Origin: an uncultured Hyphomicrobiaceae bacterium
GTDB taxonomy: Bacteria; Pseudomonadota; Alphaproteobacteria; Rhizobiales; CALHAX01
NCBI GenBank assembly: GCA_937931785.1
Contig: CALHAX010000066.1
Location: forward strand, 1 to 41,027
Length of the DNA stretch: 41,027 nucleotides
Direction: 5' to 3'
Positions 1 to 7,971 of the stretch are shown here, piece after piece (the first letter of the stretch is position 1; every line of letters begins with the position of its first letter). The translations under genes were made by a program, and so were the position numbers. The notes under the pieces were generated by a model, which ran no database searches, was not told where the DNA came from, and worked only from the letters and a program-made list of their open reading frames with translations.

Positions 1-22
1 GACACCTTCAGTCGGACACACC

Positions 23-1594
23 CTAACTCTGCGCCACCATGGCCTTGCGCGGTAGTTTGACGGGGAACTGTTCCCGCAGTGTTGCATCCAGCGCAGTCGG
101 AATGTGATCCGGGTAGAATTCGTCCAGCATTTCACGTTTCCGCGCAATGGCCGTCTCAACAAGGTTCGGTTTCCCGGCTTCGGTCCATTCCTTCGGGCTC
201 ATGCGGTTGCCGATGGCGGGATAGATGTATTCTGTCTGCATCAGCGACAACGTCTGATCGCTGCCGAGGTAATGCCCGGGTCCTTCCGTACAGACTTTGC
301 GGATTACATCGACAGACAGTTTTTCATCCGTAATTTCGATTCCGCGGACACAGCGCAAGCACTGGCCGAGCATGTCATTGTCAATCACCAGACTTTCCAG
401 ACAGAACCCCATAAGGGAGCCGTGCATGCCAGCAGATTCATAAATGAGGCTCGTGCCTGCCAACCCTGCCATCACATCCGTAATGCCCTTCTCGTAACCA
501 GACTGCGCATCGGGAACTTTTGAATCTGCCATGCCTGCCGCCGAGCCGCCGGGGAGGTTATAATAATGAGCCATCTGCCCGCAGGCCGCTGTCAGTAGAG
601 CCTGTTCCCCCGATCCGCCCGACATTGCACCGGTCCGTAAATCAGATACGAACGGCCAGGTTCCAAAGATCGCAGGATGGCCGGGCTTCAAAGCGTTCAC
701 ATAAACAAGCCCGCCAAGTACCTCTGCAACGGCTTGAACAACCGCACCAACGATCGGCGCCGGCGATGTTGCGCCAGCCTGGCCGGCCGAGAGAAGCAGT
801 ACGGGCATCCCGCCATACACAGCCGCTTCGAGGCATCCGCACGCGTCCTCCGCAAACTTCAGGGGCGGAACGACGAAGCAGTTCGACTGCGAGACAAACG
901 GACGAGCCCGCCATTTATCTTCTCCACCTGCAATCGCATGCAGCATCGCCAATGTTTCGTCGACATACTCCGGAAGCGTGAAGCTGCTGCCGACGTGCTT
1001 TTGTGTGCCCGAAACCGCCGCGTAAACCGTATTGAAATCCAGGTCCCGCGGATCCTCCATGTCCCGCGCCACCATTGGGCGCTGGAAGAAATGAATATTG
1101 TCGAGATTTTCGACCATCCGTGCTGCGTCGTAGATATCCTGCAGATAGGACTCGCGGTATTCGTTGTTCTCCAGGTCGACAACGTGGACCGCAGCACCAG
1201 CCGTGCCATAATAAACGCGTTGCCCACCCGGGTGAACGTCATATTTCGGGTCCTGGCCACACAACGGGAAATCGCGCGCTGCATTTGCAATAACGTCTTC
1301 AACAACCGCACGCGGGAATTTCAGGCGCCCGCCCTCGTAAATGGCACCAATTGCCGTACAGGCTTCAATACAGCTCGGGATTGCGTCGGCAAATCCGATG
1401 GTTTCGAGAACCTCCATCACCGCATCGTTGACACGGTCCATCCCGGCAGCGTCCATCGCCATATACGTGCCGCCCTTCATGCCAGCGCGGACGGGCGTCG
1501 TTTCTGCAGGGAGTGGCTGGGATCGGATCTCGTGACGGGCTTGTCGTCCCCCGGCACGACGACGCGCTTTGGGTGCTTCCGTTGTCATGCTCAT
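23..1594 (-). CDS. MttB-family (trimethylamine methyltransferase-like) protein, non-pyrrolysine
   Basis: The 523-residue product belongs to the MttB superfamily, whose members move a methyl group from a methylated amine to a corrinoid protein. The frame has no internal TAG, so it lacks the pyrrolysine of true trimethylamine methyltransferases. Characterised non-Pyl relatives demethylate glycine betaine and similar quaternary amines, and that is the better guess here. The N-terminus is short and basic (KARRRAGGRQARHEIR), as is usual in proteobacterial members, and the rest is a single barrel-type domain of normal length. I chose the ATG at 1594 because GGGAG sits about 8 bases upstream; the longer open frame runs back over the divergent LysR gene. 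No corrinoid protein or corrinoid:folate methyltransferase gene lies nearby. The gene is divergent from a LysR regulator, which probably controls it. The family is sure; the substrate is inferred. Confidence 0.85.
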   Translation of the reverse strand: MSMTTEAPKARRRAGGRQARHEIRSQPLPAETTPVRAGMKGGTYMAMDAAGMDRVNDAVMEVLETIGFADAIPSCIEACTAIGAIYEGGRLKFPRAVVEDVIANAARDFPLCGQDPKYDVHPGGQRVYYGTAGAAVHVVDLENNEYRESYLQDIYDAARMVENLDNIHFFQRPMVARDMEDPRDLDFNTVYAAVSGTQKHVGSSFTLPEYVDETLAMLHAIAGGEDKWRARPFVSQSNCFVVPPLKFAEDACGCLEAAVYGGMPVLLLSAGQAGATSPAPIVGAVVQAVAEVLGGLVYVNALKPGHPAIFGTWPFVSDLRTGAMSGGSGEQALLTAACGQMAHYYNLPGGSAAGMADSKVPDAQSGYEKGITDVMAGLAGTSLIYESAGMHGSLMGFCLESLVIDNDMLGQCLRCVRGIEITDEKLSVDVIRKVCTEGPGHYLGSDQTLSLMQTEYIYPAIGNRMSPKEWTEAGKPNLVETAIARKREMLDEFYPDHIPTALDATLREQFPVKLPRKAMVAQS

Positions 1595-1658
1595 TGCTGC
1601 GTCTCCCGGTGTCAGGCGATCAAGACAGGATATTGACTTAATCCATAATCCACTCAAA

Positions 1659-1674
1659 TGCTGATTTTGCAGCA
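1659..1674. promoter_or_regulatory. Candidate LysR-type binding site between mttB-like gene and lysR
   Basis: The dyad TGCTG-N6-CAGCA contains a T-N11-A core, the usual form of a LysR-family site. It lies midway between the two divergent start codons (1594 and 1716). On the minus strand a TTGAGT that could serve as a -35 box follows directly, the expected position for an activator of the methyltransferase gene. The -10 box is not convincing. This is inferred from pattern and position only. Confidence 0.4.
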
Positions 1675-1715
1675 ATTTCAAGCGACTTTTATGGTCATTC
1701 GCATTACTTTGAATT

Positions 1716-2648
1716 ATGTCACGTTTGCGCCGAACCCTCCCGCCATTGAGTACGCTGCTACCTTTCGAGGCTGCAGCCCGTCTCGGCAGCTTCTCGCTGG
1801 CCGCCAATGAACTGCATCTGACGCAGGCGGCGATCAGCAGACACATCAAGGCGCTGGAAGCGTCCGTTGGAACTTCCTTGTTCGAGCGTCAGCATCGCCG
1901 GGTGGTCCTCACCAGCGCCGGGCTCAAGCTGAGCGAAACCGTGAGAGCAGCGTTTGCCGCAATTTCTGATGACGCCGAAGCGCTTCGCAACACGGGCGCT
2001 GACGAGACGGTTACTGTGTATGCAGAGTTGGCGCTCGCAGCCTATTGGTTGGTGCCGCGCCTTGCGGTGCTGGAGCAAACCCGGCCGGAGATCGATGTTC
2101 GGGTGATCACATCCAATCAGTCGCTCGATCAGGTGGCCGACCCTTTCGATATCGGATTGCAGACTAGCCCTCGCACTCGGGACAAGCTTGTGCCAGCGAT
2201 CGCAGTGCAGGAAGAGATTTTTCCGATCTGCAGTCCGGCCTATCTTGCAAGACGAGGCGGTTCACTCGCACTCGCAGATATACCGGGTGAGACTCTGCTC
2301 AGCTTGCGCGACGAAGCGTTCAACTGGCTGGACTGGGAGGGTTTTTTGTCTCACTTCGAAGTGACGCCGCCGCAGGATGCAAATTTGCGCAAGCACAACA
2401 ACTATGCTGTGCTGCTTCAGGCTGTCATCTCCGGTCAGGGTATTGCACTGGGATGGCGGCATTCCATATCGCGCCTTCTCGAGAGTGGTGCCGTGGTGCG
2501 CGTCCTCGATGAAACGTATGAGGTGGAGGATGGGGTGTTTGCCTACACACCACGTGGCCTCAAGCCAGGCAGCAAGGCGGAGCATCTCTTCAACTGGATC
2601 GGCGATGAACTACGCAGCCCTGGGTCCGAGCCGTCACGTTCCGGTTGA
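1716..2648 (+). CDS. LysR-family transcriptional regulator (GcvA-like)
   Basis: This is a 310-residue LysR-type regulator. The N-terminal winged helix-turn-helix (about residues 8-65) has the GcvA-like opening PPLSTLLPFEAAARLGSFSLAA followed by LTQAAISRHIKALE, and a periplasmic-binding-like effector domain (about 95-300) follows. The resemblance to GcvA-type regulators, which often control amine and amino acid genes, fits its position divergent from the MttB-like methyltransferase, its likely target. No Shine-Dalgarno sequence precedes the ATG, so the mRNA may be leaderless or weakly translated. The 3' end overlaps the convergent amine-oxidase gene by 15 bp. The family is certain; the effector is unknown. 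Confidence 0.9.
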   Translation: MSRLRRTLPPLSTLLPFEAAARLGSFSLAANELHLTQAAISRHIKALEASVGTSLFERQHRRVVLTSAGLKLSETVRAAFAAISDDAEALRNTGADETVTVYAELALAAYWLVPRLAVLEQTRPEIDVRVITSNQSLDQVADPFDIGLQTSPRTRDKLVPAIAVQEEIFPICSPAYLARRGGSLALADIPGETLLSLRDEAFNWLDWEGFLSHFEVTPPQDANLRKHNNYAVLLQAVISGQGIALGWRHSISRLLESGAVVRVLDETYEVEDGVFAYTPRGLKPGSKAEHLFNWIGDELRSPGSEPSRSG

Positions 2649-3761
2649 CCGAATAGTCTGCGAACCGTGAGCGCGGTCTTTGACAAGGAGTGTCGCAGCG
2701 TGTTCCGCCGCCACGAAAGCGCCCTCGATAAGGCCGGGACTACGGGCTGCGACTTCCGCCCCGGCAAGAACCAGGCGGCCGTTCAAATGGCGTTGCCGCA
2801 GGATTTCCGGTCCCACATCTGGATGCATCGAAGGGCCCGACAGATCTGACGGCGCGGTTGTGCACGGCTGCTGCGCCCAATCTTCGATAAAGATATTGGT
2901 GGGCGCGGGACTGTCGGCACCGAAACAGCGCGTTAATTGCTCGCGCACCTGGGTTTCCAGAACAGTGGGGCCCAACTCGGTGCGCATGTGTGCAGGCCAT
3001 CCGAGAAAGCCGAACAGCGCAGCAGTGGTACCATCTTCGGAGCAATGATCGTGCGCCTCGACAATCGGGCCATCCCGACTGGCGATGCGGCCTGACAGTC
3101 CACGTGGTCGCCAAAATGCAGTATCGTAGGTCGCGACCAGTTTGGCGTGCGGTGCCATCCATGTCGGCATTCGCTCAAGCGCGGAGGGTAACCCGGGAGT
3201 TAGATCTGCAATATCACGAATGAGCGGCGCTGCAATTCTTGGAGGCGTCGCGAGGACTACAGATCCACAGTGCAGTGAAGTGCCATCGGTGCACCGAATA
3301 TGGACAGTATCATCTTTTGTGCATTGAACCGATGAAACGACGGTACCAAGCATCGTGGCGTCTGGCGGCAATCGGGACCACAACGCGTTGATCAACGCTT
3401 GCGGCCCACCCTTGATGCGCTGCAGCCCGTCCTGGTCCGGCAATCTGAGCTGCTGTGGAGCACCATCCGGGCCACCGTCAAGGATGGCTTGTCCCTTTAC
3501 GTATTGCTCAAATGTTGCGACGTCGAGCCGGTCGAGCCACTGCGACACAACGGGTTGAAACGCTGGCCAGACCCAGGTGGGACCAAGATCTGCAACATAA
3601 TCTCCGGATTGCGGATCCGTTACGGAATGAATTCGGCCACCGATTCTGTCACGTGCCTCAATGACACACACAGACAGGCCTGCTTCTGTCAGAAGGTGGG
3701 CTGTCGCCAGGCCGGATAGTCCGGCCCCCACAACGACCACATCGAAGTGAACCATCGTCAT
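2634..3761 (-). CDS. FAD-dependent amine-oxidase-like oxidoreductase
   Basis: The 375-residue product resembles flavin monoamine oxidases. It opens with a Rossmann FAD-binding motif (VVVGAGLSGLATAHLL, about residues 8-23), then the ADP-ribose-binding EARDRIGGRI. It ends with the FAD-closing segment LAGAEVAARSPGLIEGAF near residue 340. At 375 residues it is shorter than typical monoamine oxidases (about 450), so the substrate domain is compact. No signal peptide is seen, so it is probably cytoplasmic. The start codon overlaps the tetR stop as ATGA, which indicates translational coupling and shared control by that regulator. An amine is the likely substrate but the exact compound cannot be read from sequence. 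Confidence 0.82.
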   Translation of the reverse strand: MTMVHFDVVVVGAGLSGLATAHLLTEAGLSVCVIEARDRIGGRIHSVTDPQSGDYVADLGPTWVWPAFQPVVSQWLDRLDVATFEQYVKGQAILDGGPDGAPQQLRLPDQDGLQRIKGGPQALINALWSRLPPDATMLGTVVSSVQCTKDDTVHIRCTDGTSLHCGSVVLATPPRIAAPLIRDIADLTPGLPSALERMPTWMAPHAKLVATYDTAFWRPRGLSGRIASRDGPIVEAHDHCSEDGTTAALFGFLGWPAHMRTELGPTVLETQVREQLTRCFGADSPAPTNIFIEDWAQQPCTTAPSDLSGPSMHPDVGPEILRQRHLNGRLVLAGAEVAARSPGLIEGAFVAAEHAATLLVKDRAHGSQTIRSTGT

Positions 3762-4318
3762 CTGTTAAGGGCCGGTGATTGTTCGATGGCAGTTGTTGCG
3801 ATCGCATCGAACAACTTCGGATCGTCCATCGATTTGGCAAGCATCATGCCGCCTTGATACGTTGCAACGAGGCGCCGCGCGGCTTTGCGACGCTCAGCCA
3901 TCGGCATACTTGCGGGAAGTGCTTCGCTGACCCATTCGATATTGGCAGCGAAAAAACCGTTCACAGCGTCACGTACAGAAGGCGGCAGACCTGCGGCTTC
4001 CGCACCAAGCAGTCCACACAGGCACAAGGCACCATCCTTGATCAATGCTTTACGGTAAAGCAGGCGGAACGCACGCAGCTTACTCTCCGCTTCATTGGCC
4101 GAACGCGTATTCTTATCGAGCGCTTCGAAGAACTGTTCACGATAACGTTGGATCAGCGCCACCGCCAGGTCTTCCTTGCGGGGGTAGTGGTAGTGTACGC
4201 TGGAACTCTTGATATTGGTATCGCTCGCGAGGTCGCGGAAACTGACCGCATTATACCCGCCACGGCGCATGCGAAACTCTGCGGCATCGAGCAATCTGGT
4301 TGTCGTGGATGTGGTCAT
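3758..4318 (-). CDS. TetR/AcrR-family transcriptional regulator
   Basis: This TetR-type repressor has its helix-turn-helix in the first 50 residues (LLDAAEFRMRRGGYNAVSFRDLA then SSSVHYHYPRKEDLA) and a variable ligand-binding C-terminus with a conserved single Cys pair (CLCGLLGAE). I chose the ATG at 4318. An in-frame ATG at 4336 exists, but it lies inside a palindrome that looks like the repressor's own operator and has no Shine-Dalgarno sequence. The gene is the first of a two-gene unit with the amine oxidase (ATGA overlap). A near-identical palindrome in the promoter of the GST gene at 5274-5894 suggests that gene is a second target. The family is certain; the ligand is unknown. Confidence 0.9.
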   Translation of the reverse strand: MTTSTTTRLLDAAEFRMRRGGYNAVSFRDLASDTNIKSSSVHYHYPRKEDLAVALIQRYREQFFEALDKNTRSANEAESKLRAFRLLYRKALIKDGALCLCGLLGAEAAGLPPSVRDAVNGFFAANIEWVSEALPASMPMAERRKAARRLVATYQGGMMLAKSMDDPKLFDAIATTAIEQSPALNR

Positions 4319-4326
4319 GTCGCCGG

Positions 4327-4342
4327 TACCTATCATGAGGTA
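4327..4342. promoter_or_regulatory. Candidate TetR operator, tetR start region
   Basis: The dyad is TACCT-ATCATG-AGGTA. It matches 13 of 16 positions of the dyad in the GST promoter (5968-5983), with the same half-sites and the same 6-bp spacing. It lies just upstream of the preferred tetR start at 4318, which suits negative autoregulation. Binding is inferred. Confidence 0.55.
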
Positions 4343-4347
4343 GGCAT

Positions 4348-4357
4348 TGACATGTCA
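4348..4357. promoter_or_regulatory. Perfect 10-bp palindrome TGACATGTCA between tetR and bicupin gene
   Basis: TGACATGTCA is its own reverse complement. It sits in the shared upstream region of tetR (minus) and the bicupin gene (plus), 5 bp from the TACCT dyad. On the plus strand its left half is part of a TTGACA hexamer that could be a -35 box. It may be a second regulator site; there is no independent support. Confidence 0.3.
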
Positions 4358-4467
4358 CGTTGGCGAAGTCAATGTTTGAACGCAATATATCAGGTGATAG
4401 ATAGGCGATTGAGAGTCATTTCGCTTTCGTGACGTCATCTGGAAGCATTTGAAGGCAGAACGCAACG

Positions 4468-5163
4468 ATGATCGAACTGAATACAGATTTTGGCGCTCGT
4501 GCCTCCGTCCATGGAGCGCAGCTTGATTGGCAGCCATCCCCGATGAAGGGTGTGGATCGTCGCATGCTGGAGCGCATCGGGGATGAAGTGGCCCGGGCCA
4601 CATCGATTGTACGGTATGCACCCGAGAGTAGCTTCTCGCCACATGTCCATACTGGAGGAGAAGAGTTTTTTGTTCTCGATGGTGTCTTCCAGGATGAGCA
4701 TGGCGACTTTCCAGCAGGAAGTTATATCCGTAACCCACCGGACTCTTCGCATACGCCAGGATCAGATATAGGATGCACGATCTTCGTCAAGCTCTGGCAG
4801 TTCCAGCCCGACGATCGTAACCAGGTGTCGGTGGACACAAAAAGTGCGCAGTTCGAACCGGTTGCTGATCGTGTAGGCGTGTCTGCGATTCCACTCTTCA
4901 AGGACGCACGGGAAAACGTGCGCATGGAACGGTGGCAACCTGGTGCTGTCGTTGACTTCGAACCCTCCGGTGGGCTCGAAATTTTCGTGATCGAAGGCGG
5001 TTTTGAGGAGGGTGGCGAAGCGTTCGGCGCTCAGTCCTGGCTGCGCTTGCCTGATGGAGCATCACTGGAAGCCGTATCGGGTTCTGATGGGTGTCTCTGT
5101 TGGGTCAAGGAGGGCCATCTCGCGCATATGGATAGTGAAGCTTTCGCAGCTCGTGTCGCTTAG
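4468..5163 (+). CDS. Bicupin protein related to ChrR-type cupins
   Basis: The 231-residue product contains two cupin barrels. The first (about residues 40-105) has the metal-binding motif HVHTGGEEFFVLDG and a second histidine in PPDSSHTP, as in the C-terminal domain of the anti-sigma factor ChrR. The second barrel (about 140-220) keeps the fold pattern (FVIEGGFEEGGEAF, SWLRLPDG) but lacks the histidine cluster, so probably only the first binds metal. The ChrR zinc-binding anti-sigma N-terminal domain is absent and no ECF sigma gene is nearby, so this is not a sigma regulator but a stand-alone cupin, perhaps an enzyme or sensor of reactive species. It is divergent from tetR and convergent with GST. 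The precise role is unknown. Confidence 0.8.
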   Translation: MIELNTDFGARASVHGAQLDWQPSPMKGVDRRMLERIGDEVARATSIVRYAPESSFSPHVHTGGEEFFVLDGVFQDEHGDFPAGSYIRNPPDSSHTPGSDIGCTIFVKLWQFQPDDRNQVSVDTKSAQFEPVADRVGVSAIPLFKDARENVRMERWQPGAVVDFEPSGGLEIFVIEGGFEEGGEAFGAQSWLRLPDGASLEAVSGSDGCLCWVKEGHLAHMDSEAFAARVA

Positions 5164-5273
5164 CGAATATCAAAACAAGCAGCGGACGTCAGTTGCGTAA
5201 CACTGACATCCGCCGTTTTTTAGACGCTGGCGTGTCGGTCATGCAAGCCTCGACAAGCAGGACCGCGTCATCG

Positions 5274-5894
5274 TCAACCAGCGATGCTTGGACGCGCTGC
5301 CATTGTTTTGCGCCATGCTGCGAGGTTTGAAAGCCCTTCCGGAATGTCAATCTTTGCGAACTCCGCGAACGCCAGTCCGGCAAACGCCGTGATGTCCGCC
5401 ATGCTGAACTGCTCACCCGCCACGTACGGTTGATCTGCGAGCACGGAATTCAGGTATTGCATACCTTTGAGGGCGGTCTGCTTTTGTTTTTCGCCCCATG
5501 CCTTGTTCTGATCACCTTCCAGATCTGGTCCAAGGCCAGGCGTGGCATTATGGAAATATGCGCCGACCGCATCCAGGAGGCCTGACTCCATGCGACGTTG
5601 CATCATGTGAACGACAGCGCGCTCTTTTGCCGTTTTGCCACCAAGGGATGGGCCTTCAAAGGCATGGTCGATGTATTCGGTGATAGCTGTACATTCGGAA
5701 ATCGTCGTGCCGTCGTCCAGCTCAAGCACCGGCACTGCGCCGTTTGGGTTCTTGGCAAGGAACGCAGGTGTGCGGTGTTCGCCGCCCATAACATCTACAT
5801 CCACAAACTCGACTTTGTCTGTTGCGTTTTTCTCCGCCAAAGCGATCCGCACGCGTGCAGGGTTGGGATATGCAGCTACGTCGTAAATCTTCAT
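5274..5894 (-). CDS. Glutathione S-transferase family protein
   Basis: The 206-residue product is a cytosolic GST of normal length. It has a thioredoxin-fold N-terminal domain (MKIYDVAAYPNPARVRIALAE, the cis-proline in GAVPVLEL, and the glutathione-contacting ISECTAI near residue 66). An all-helical C-terminal domain follows, containing the typical QFSMADITAFAGLAF motif near residue 163. Such enzymes conjugate electrophiles to glutathione or act as peroxidases. Its promoter carries a 20-bp dyad almost identical to the one at the tetR start, so it is probably repressed by that TetR protein together with the amine oxidase. One reading is that the GST removes a reactive product of amine oxidation; that is inference. 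Confidence 0.9.
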   Translation of the reverse strand: MKIYDVAAYPNPARVRIALAEKNATDKVEFVDVDVMGGEHRTPAFLAKNPNGAVPVLELDDGTTISECTAITEYIDHAFEGPSLGGKTAKERAVVHMMQRRMESGLLDAVGAYFHNATPGLGPDLEGDQNKAWGEKQKQTALKGMQYLNSVLADQPYVAGEQFSMADITAFAGLAFAEFAKIDIPEGLSNLAAWRKTMAARPSIAG

Positions 5895-5965
5895 CTTGAT
5901 TGTCCTTCGAGAATTCGCGAGCGCCCTCTTGGGCGGGTGTGTCAGGTAAATGATACAGCAAATTA

Positions 5966-5985
5966 TCTACCTATCTATAGGTAGA
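5966..5985. promoter_or_regulatory. Candidate TetR operator in the GST promoter
   Basis: This is a perfect 9-bp inverted repeat with a 2-bp centre: TCTACCTAT-CT-ATAGGTAGA. The inner 16 bp share half-sites and spacing with the dyad at 4327-4342. It abuts the proposed GST -10 box on its downstream side and covers the likely transcription start, a classic repressor position. Confidence 0.6.
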
Positions 5986-6014
5986 TATAACTATGAAAGC
6001 ATCCTGCGCGTCAA
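5985..6014 (-). promoter_or_regulatory. Candidate promoter of the GST gene
   Basis: On the minus strand TTGACG (plus coordinates 6009-6014) and TTATAT (5985-5990) are 18 bp apart. Transcription would start near 5978, inside the TetR-like operator, leaving a leader of about 85 nt. Confidence 0.45.
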
Positions 6015-6027
6015 GCGTATTGACGCG
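6007..6027. promoter_or_regulatory. Inverted repeat CGCGTCAA-N5-TTGACGCG upstream of GST
   Basis: This is a perfect 8-bp dyad with a 5-bp spacer. It covers the proposed -35 box of the GST promoter and also lies upstream of the divergent GNAT gene. No U-tract follows on either strand within a few bases, so it is more likely an operator than a terminator. The regulator is unknown. Confidence 0.4.
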
Positions 6028-6185
6028 AAGATGTGACATGATTTTTCAAGTTACCGTGAACGAGGTGCGTTTCCGGGAAGGCGTAAGGGTTTGATTATGA
6101 GATTGGATTCAGTAGGAAAACTTTGACAGGGCCGTTGATCATCAATGATTTGAAGTGTGTTTTGTAACGTAGTGGGAATGTCGTC

Positions 6186-6671
6186 ATGCCTGGTGCCATC
6201 GAAATCCGCGCCCCCGCCGAGCAGGATAGGGCGCAGCTTGCAAGGCTTTGGCACGACGGTTGGCATGATGCACACGATGGCCTGGTGCCGGATGAGTTGA
6301 TGGCGTTGCGCACGCATGACACGTTCACCGCATGGCTGTCTGATAAGATTGCAAACATGCGTGTCATGGGGCCGCTGAGCCGACCGCTTGGATTCTACGC
6401 GCTTGAAGGTGAGGAACTTGAGCAGTTTTTCGTCACGATCAAAGCCAGGGGTGAGGGCATGGCTCAAGTCTTGTTGTCAGACGCGGAACGCACATTATTG
6501 CAGCAAGGCGTCACACACCCGTTTCTCTCGTGCGTTGTTGGTAATGTGCGTGCTGCACGGTTTTACGAAAAACACGGATGGGTCCGTTCCGCTCGTATTG
6601 TCAACGAACCGGCAATCGGCGTCGGAGGCATTACAATCCCCGTTTGGCACTACGTAAAGCAATTGGGCTAA
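6186..6671 (+). CDS. GNAT-family N-acetyltransferase
   Basis: This is a 161-residue acetyltransferase of the GCN5-related family. The acetyl-CoA-binding motif A region is at about residues 78-105 (LEQFFVTIKARGEGMAQVLLSDAE, with the RGEGMA loop), and motif B is NVRAARFYEKHGW near residue 120. The length is normal for a single-domain GNAT. It stands alone between GST and the ABC transporter ATPase, convergent with the latter. Nothing around it suggests a substrate. Confidence 0.85.
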   Translation: MPGAIEIRAPAEQDRAQLARLWHDGWHDAHDGLVPDELMALRTHDTFTAWLSDKIANMRVMGPLSRPLGFYALEGEELEQFFVTIKARGEGMAQVLLSDAERTLLQQGVTHPFLSCVVGNVRAARFYEKHGWVRSARIVNEPAIGVGGITIPVWHYVKQLG

Positions 6672-6808
6672 CGGCTGCGTTGGCTTGGAGATTCTGTTCG
6701 ATATAAACGGAGGTGCGGGGATGCCGGTGGAACGACCTGATCGTCGCGTCATGATTCCATCTGAATCAGACGTGCTATAAATCTATGCTTCCGGATTGTG
6801 CGCACGGC

Positions 6809-7903
6809 TCATGCATATGTCTCTTGATTGTTCTCCGCCACTGTATGGCGTGCCTCTGCCTCGTGTGCGAGAGCGGCGATGACTGATTGAGGGGTCACGA
6901 TACCGACGACATGCCCACCATCGCTCACGGCAAGCCCGCTACTGTGCTTTGCCAGCTCGGAGAGGATGTCTTCAACGGTTGTCGTGGATGCGACTTGAGG
7001 CAGGGTACTCGTGTCTCCATCACTCGGGCGCATGACGTCTCCAGCCTGCAGCACACGGACAAGCGGAACGTCAGCGGTGAATTCTGCAACGTAATCGTCC
7101 GCTGGGTTGACGATCAATTCAGCAGGCGTTCCGATTTGTACGACCATGCCATCACGCATGATCATCATCCGGTCTGCAATCCGCAAGGCTTCCAGAAAAT
7201 CATGGGTGATGAAGACAATTGATTTTTTCAACACCTGCTGAATGCGAAGGAATTCATCCTGCATCTGTCGGCGGATTAGTGGGTCAAGCGCCGAGAACGG
7301 CTCGTCAAGAAACCAGAGCTCCGGTTCTACGGCAAGGGATCGGGCAATGCCGACGCGTTGTTGCTGTCCACCCGAGAGTTGCCGCGGGAAGCTGCTCTCG
7401 CGCCCCTTCAGGCCGACAAGCTCGATAACACGAGCTGCGCGCTCGCGCCGTTCGCTGCTCCCCAAACCCTGAAGTTTCAACGGGAATGCAATATTCTCCG
7501 CAACGGTTAAATGTGGAAGCAGCCCAAAGCTTTGGAAGACCATACCCATCTTGTGGCGGCGAATATCAATGAGCTCTGCGGGAGTTTTCTTGAGCAGATC
7601 TTCGCCATCAAGTAAGATCTGGCCATGCGTTGGTTCGACGAGGCGGGAAAGGCAGCGCACCACTGTGGATTTTCCGGAACCGGAGAGCCCCATGACAACA
7701 AAGATTTCACCAACGTGGACGTCGAACGAGACATTTGCTGCAGCCGGGATCGCACCATCCTTGCGCATGCGGTCTGCAAGCTCGACGGGTTTGATGTCAT
7801 AACCGCTCGTGTCGAAATAATAATCCGGTTTCTTTCCATAGACTTTCCAGACGTTACGACACGACAGTTTGACTGTTTGCTCTGAATTTTCCACCAGTCT
7901 CAT
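6809..7903 (-). CDS. Glycine betaine/choline-type ABC transporter ATPase with CBS domains
   Basis: This is the ATP-binding subunit of a ProV/OpuAA/ChoV-type quaternary amine importer. It shows Walker A (GLSGSGKS), Q-loop (MVFQSFGLLPH), signature (LSGGQQQR) and Walker B (LWFLDEP, followed by FSALDPLIRRQM). A C-terminal CBS region (about the last 100 residues, from VMRPSDG on) is typical of osmoprotectant transporters. I prefer the ATG at 7903; the frame can be extended to a TTG at 7939, but neither start has a well-spaced Shine-Dalgarno sequence. A binding-protein gene lies upstream on the same strand, but a terminator separates the two and no permease gene is present, so the partner ProW-type subunit must be encoded elsewhere. 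Confidence 0.88.
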   Translation of the reverse strand: MRLVENSEQTVKLSCRNVWKVYGKKPDYYFDTSGYDIKPVELADRMRKDGAIPAAANVSFDVHVGEIFVVMGLSGSGKSTVVRCLSRLVEPTHGQILLDGEDLLKKTPAELIDIRRHKMGMVFQSFGLLPHLTVAENIAFPLKLQGLGSSERRERAARVIELVGLKGRESSFPRQLSGGQQQRVGIARSLAVEPELWFLDEPFSALDPLIRRQMQDEFLRIQQVLKKSIVFITHDFLEALRIADRMMIMRDGMVVQIGTPAELIVNPADDYVAEFTADVPLVRVLQAGDVMRPSDGDTSTLPQVASTTTVEDILSELAKHSSGLAVSDGGHVVGIVTPQSVIAALAHEAEARHTVAENNQETYA

Positions 7904-7971
7904 CCCCCACTTTGCGGTAACTTTCACGCGGTCAAGCAATAATACAGTTCGGCCAGCGCACTCCCGATATG

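Noticed and set aside
677-1636. Open frame of 319 codons antisense to the MttB-like gene
   Set aside because: It has no recognisable domain and lies wholly opposite a gene with strong family motifs and normal codon use.
4468-5163. Bicupin gene as an anti-sigma factor of an ECF system
   Set aside because: The zinc-binding anti-sigma domain is missing and no sigma factor gene is nearby; only the cupin part resembles ChrR.
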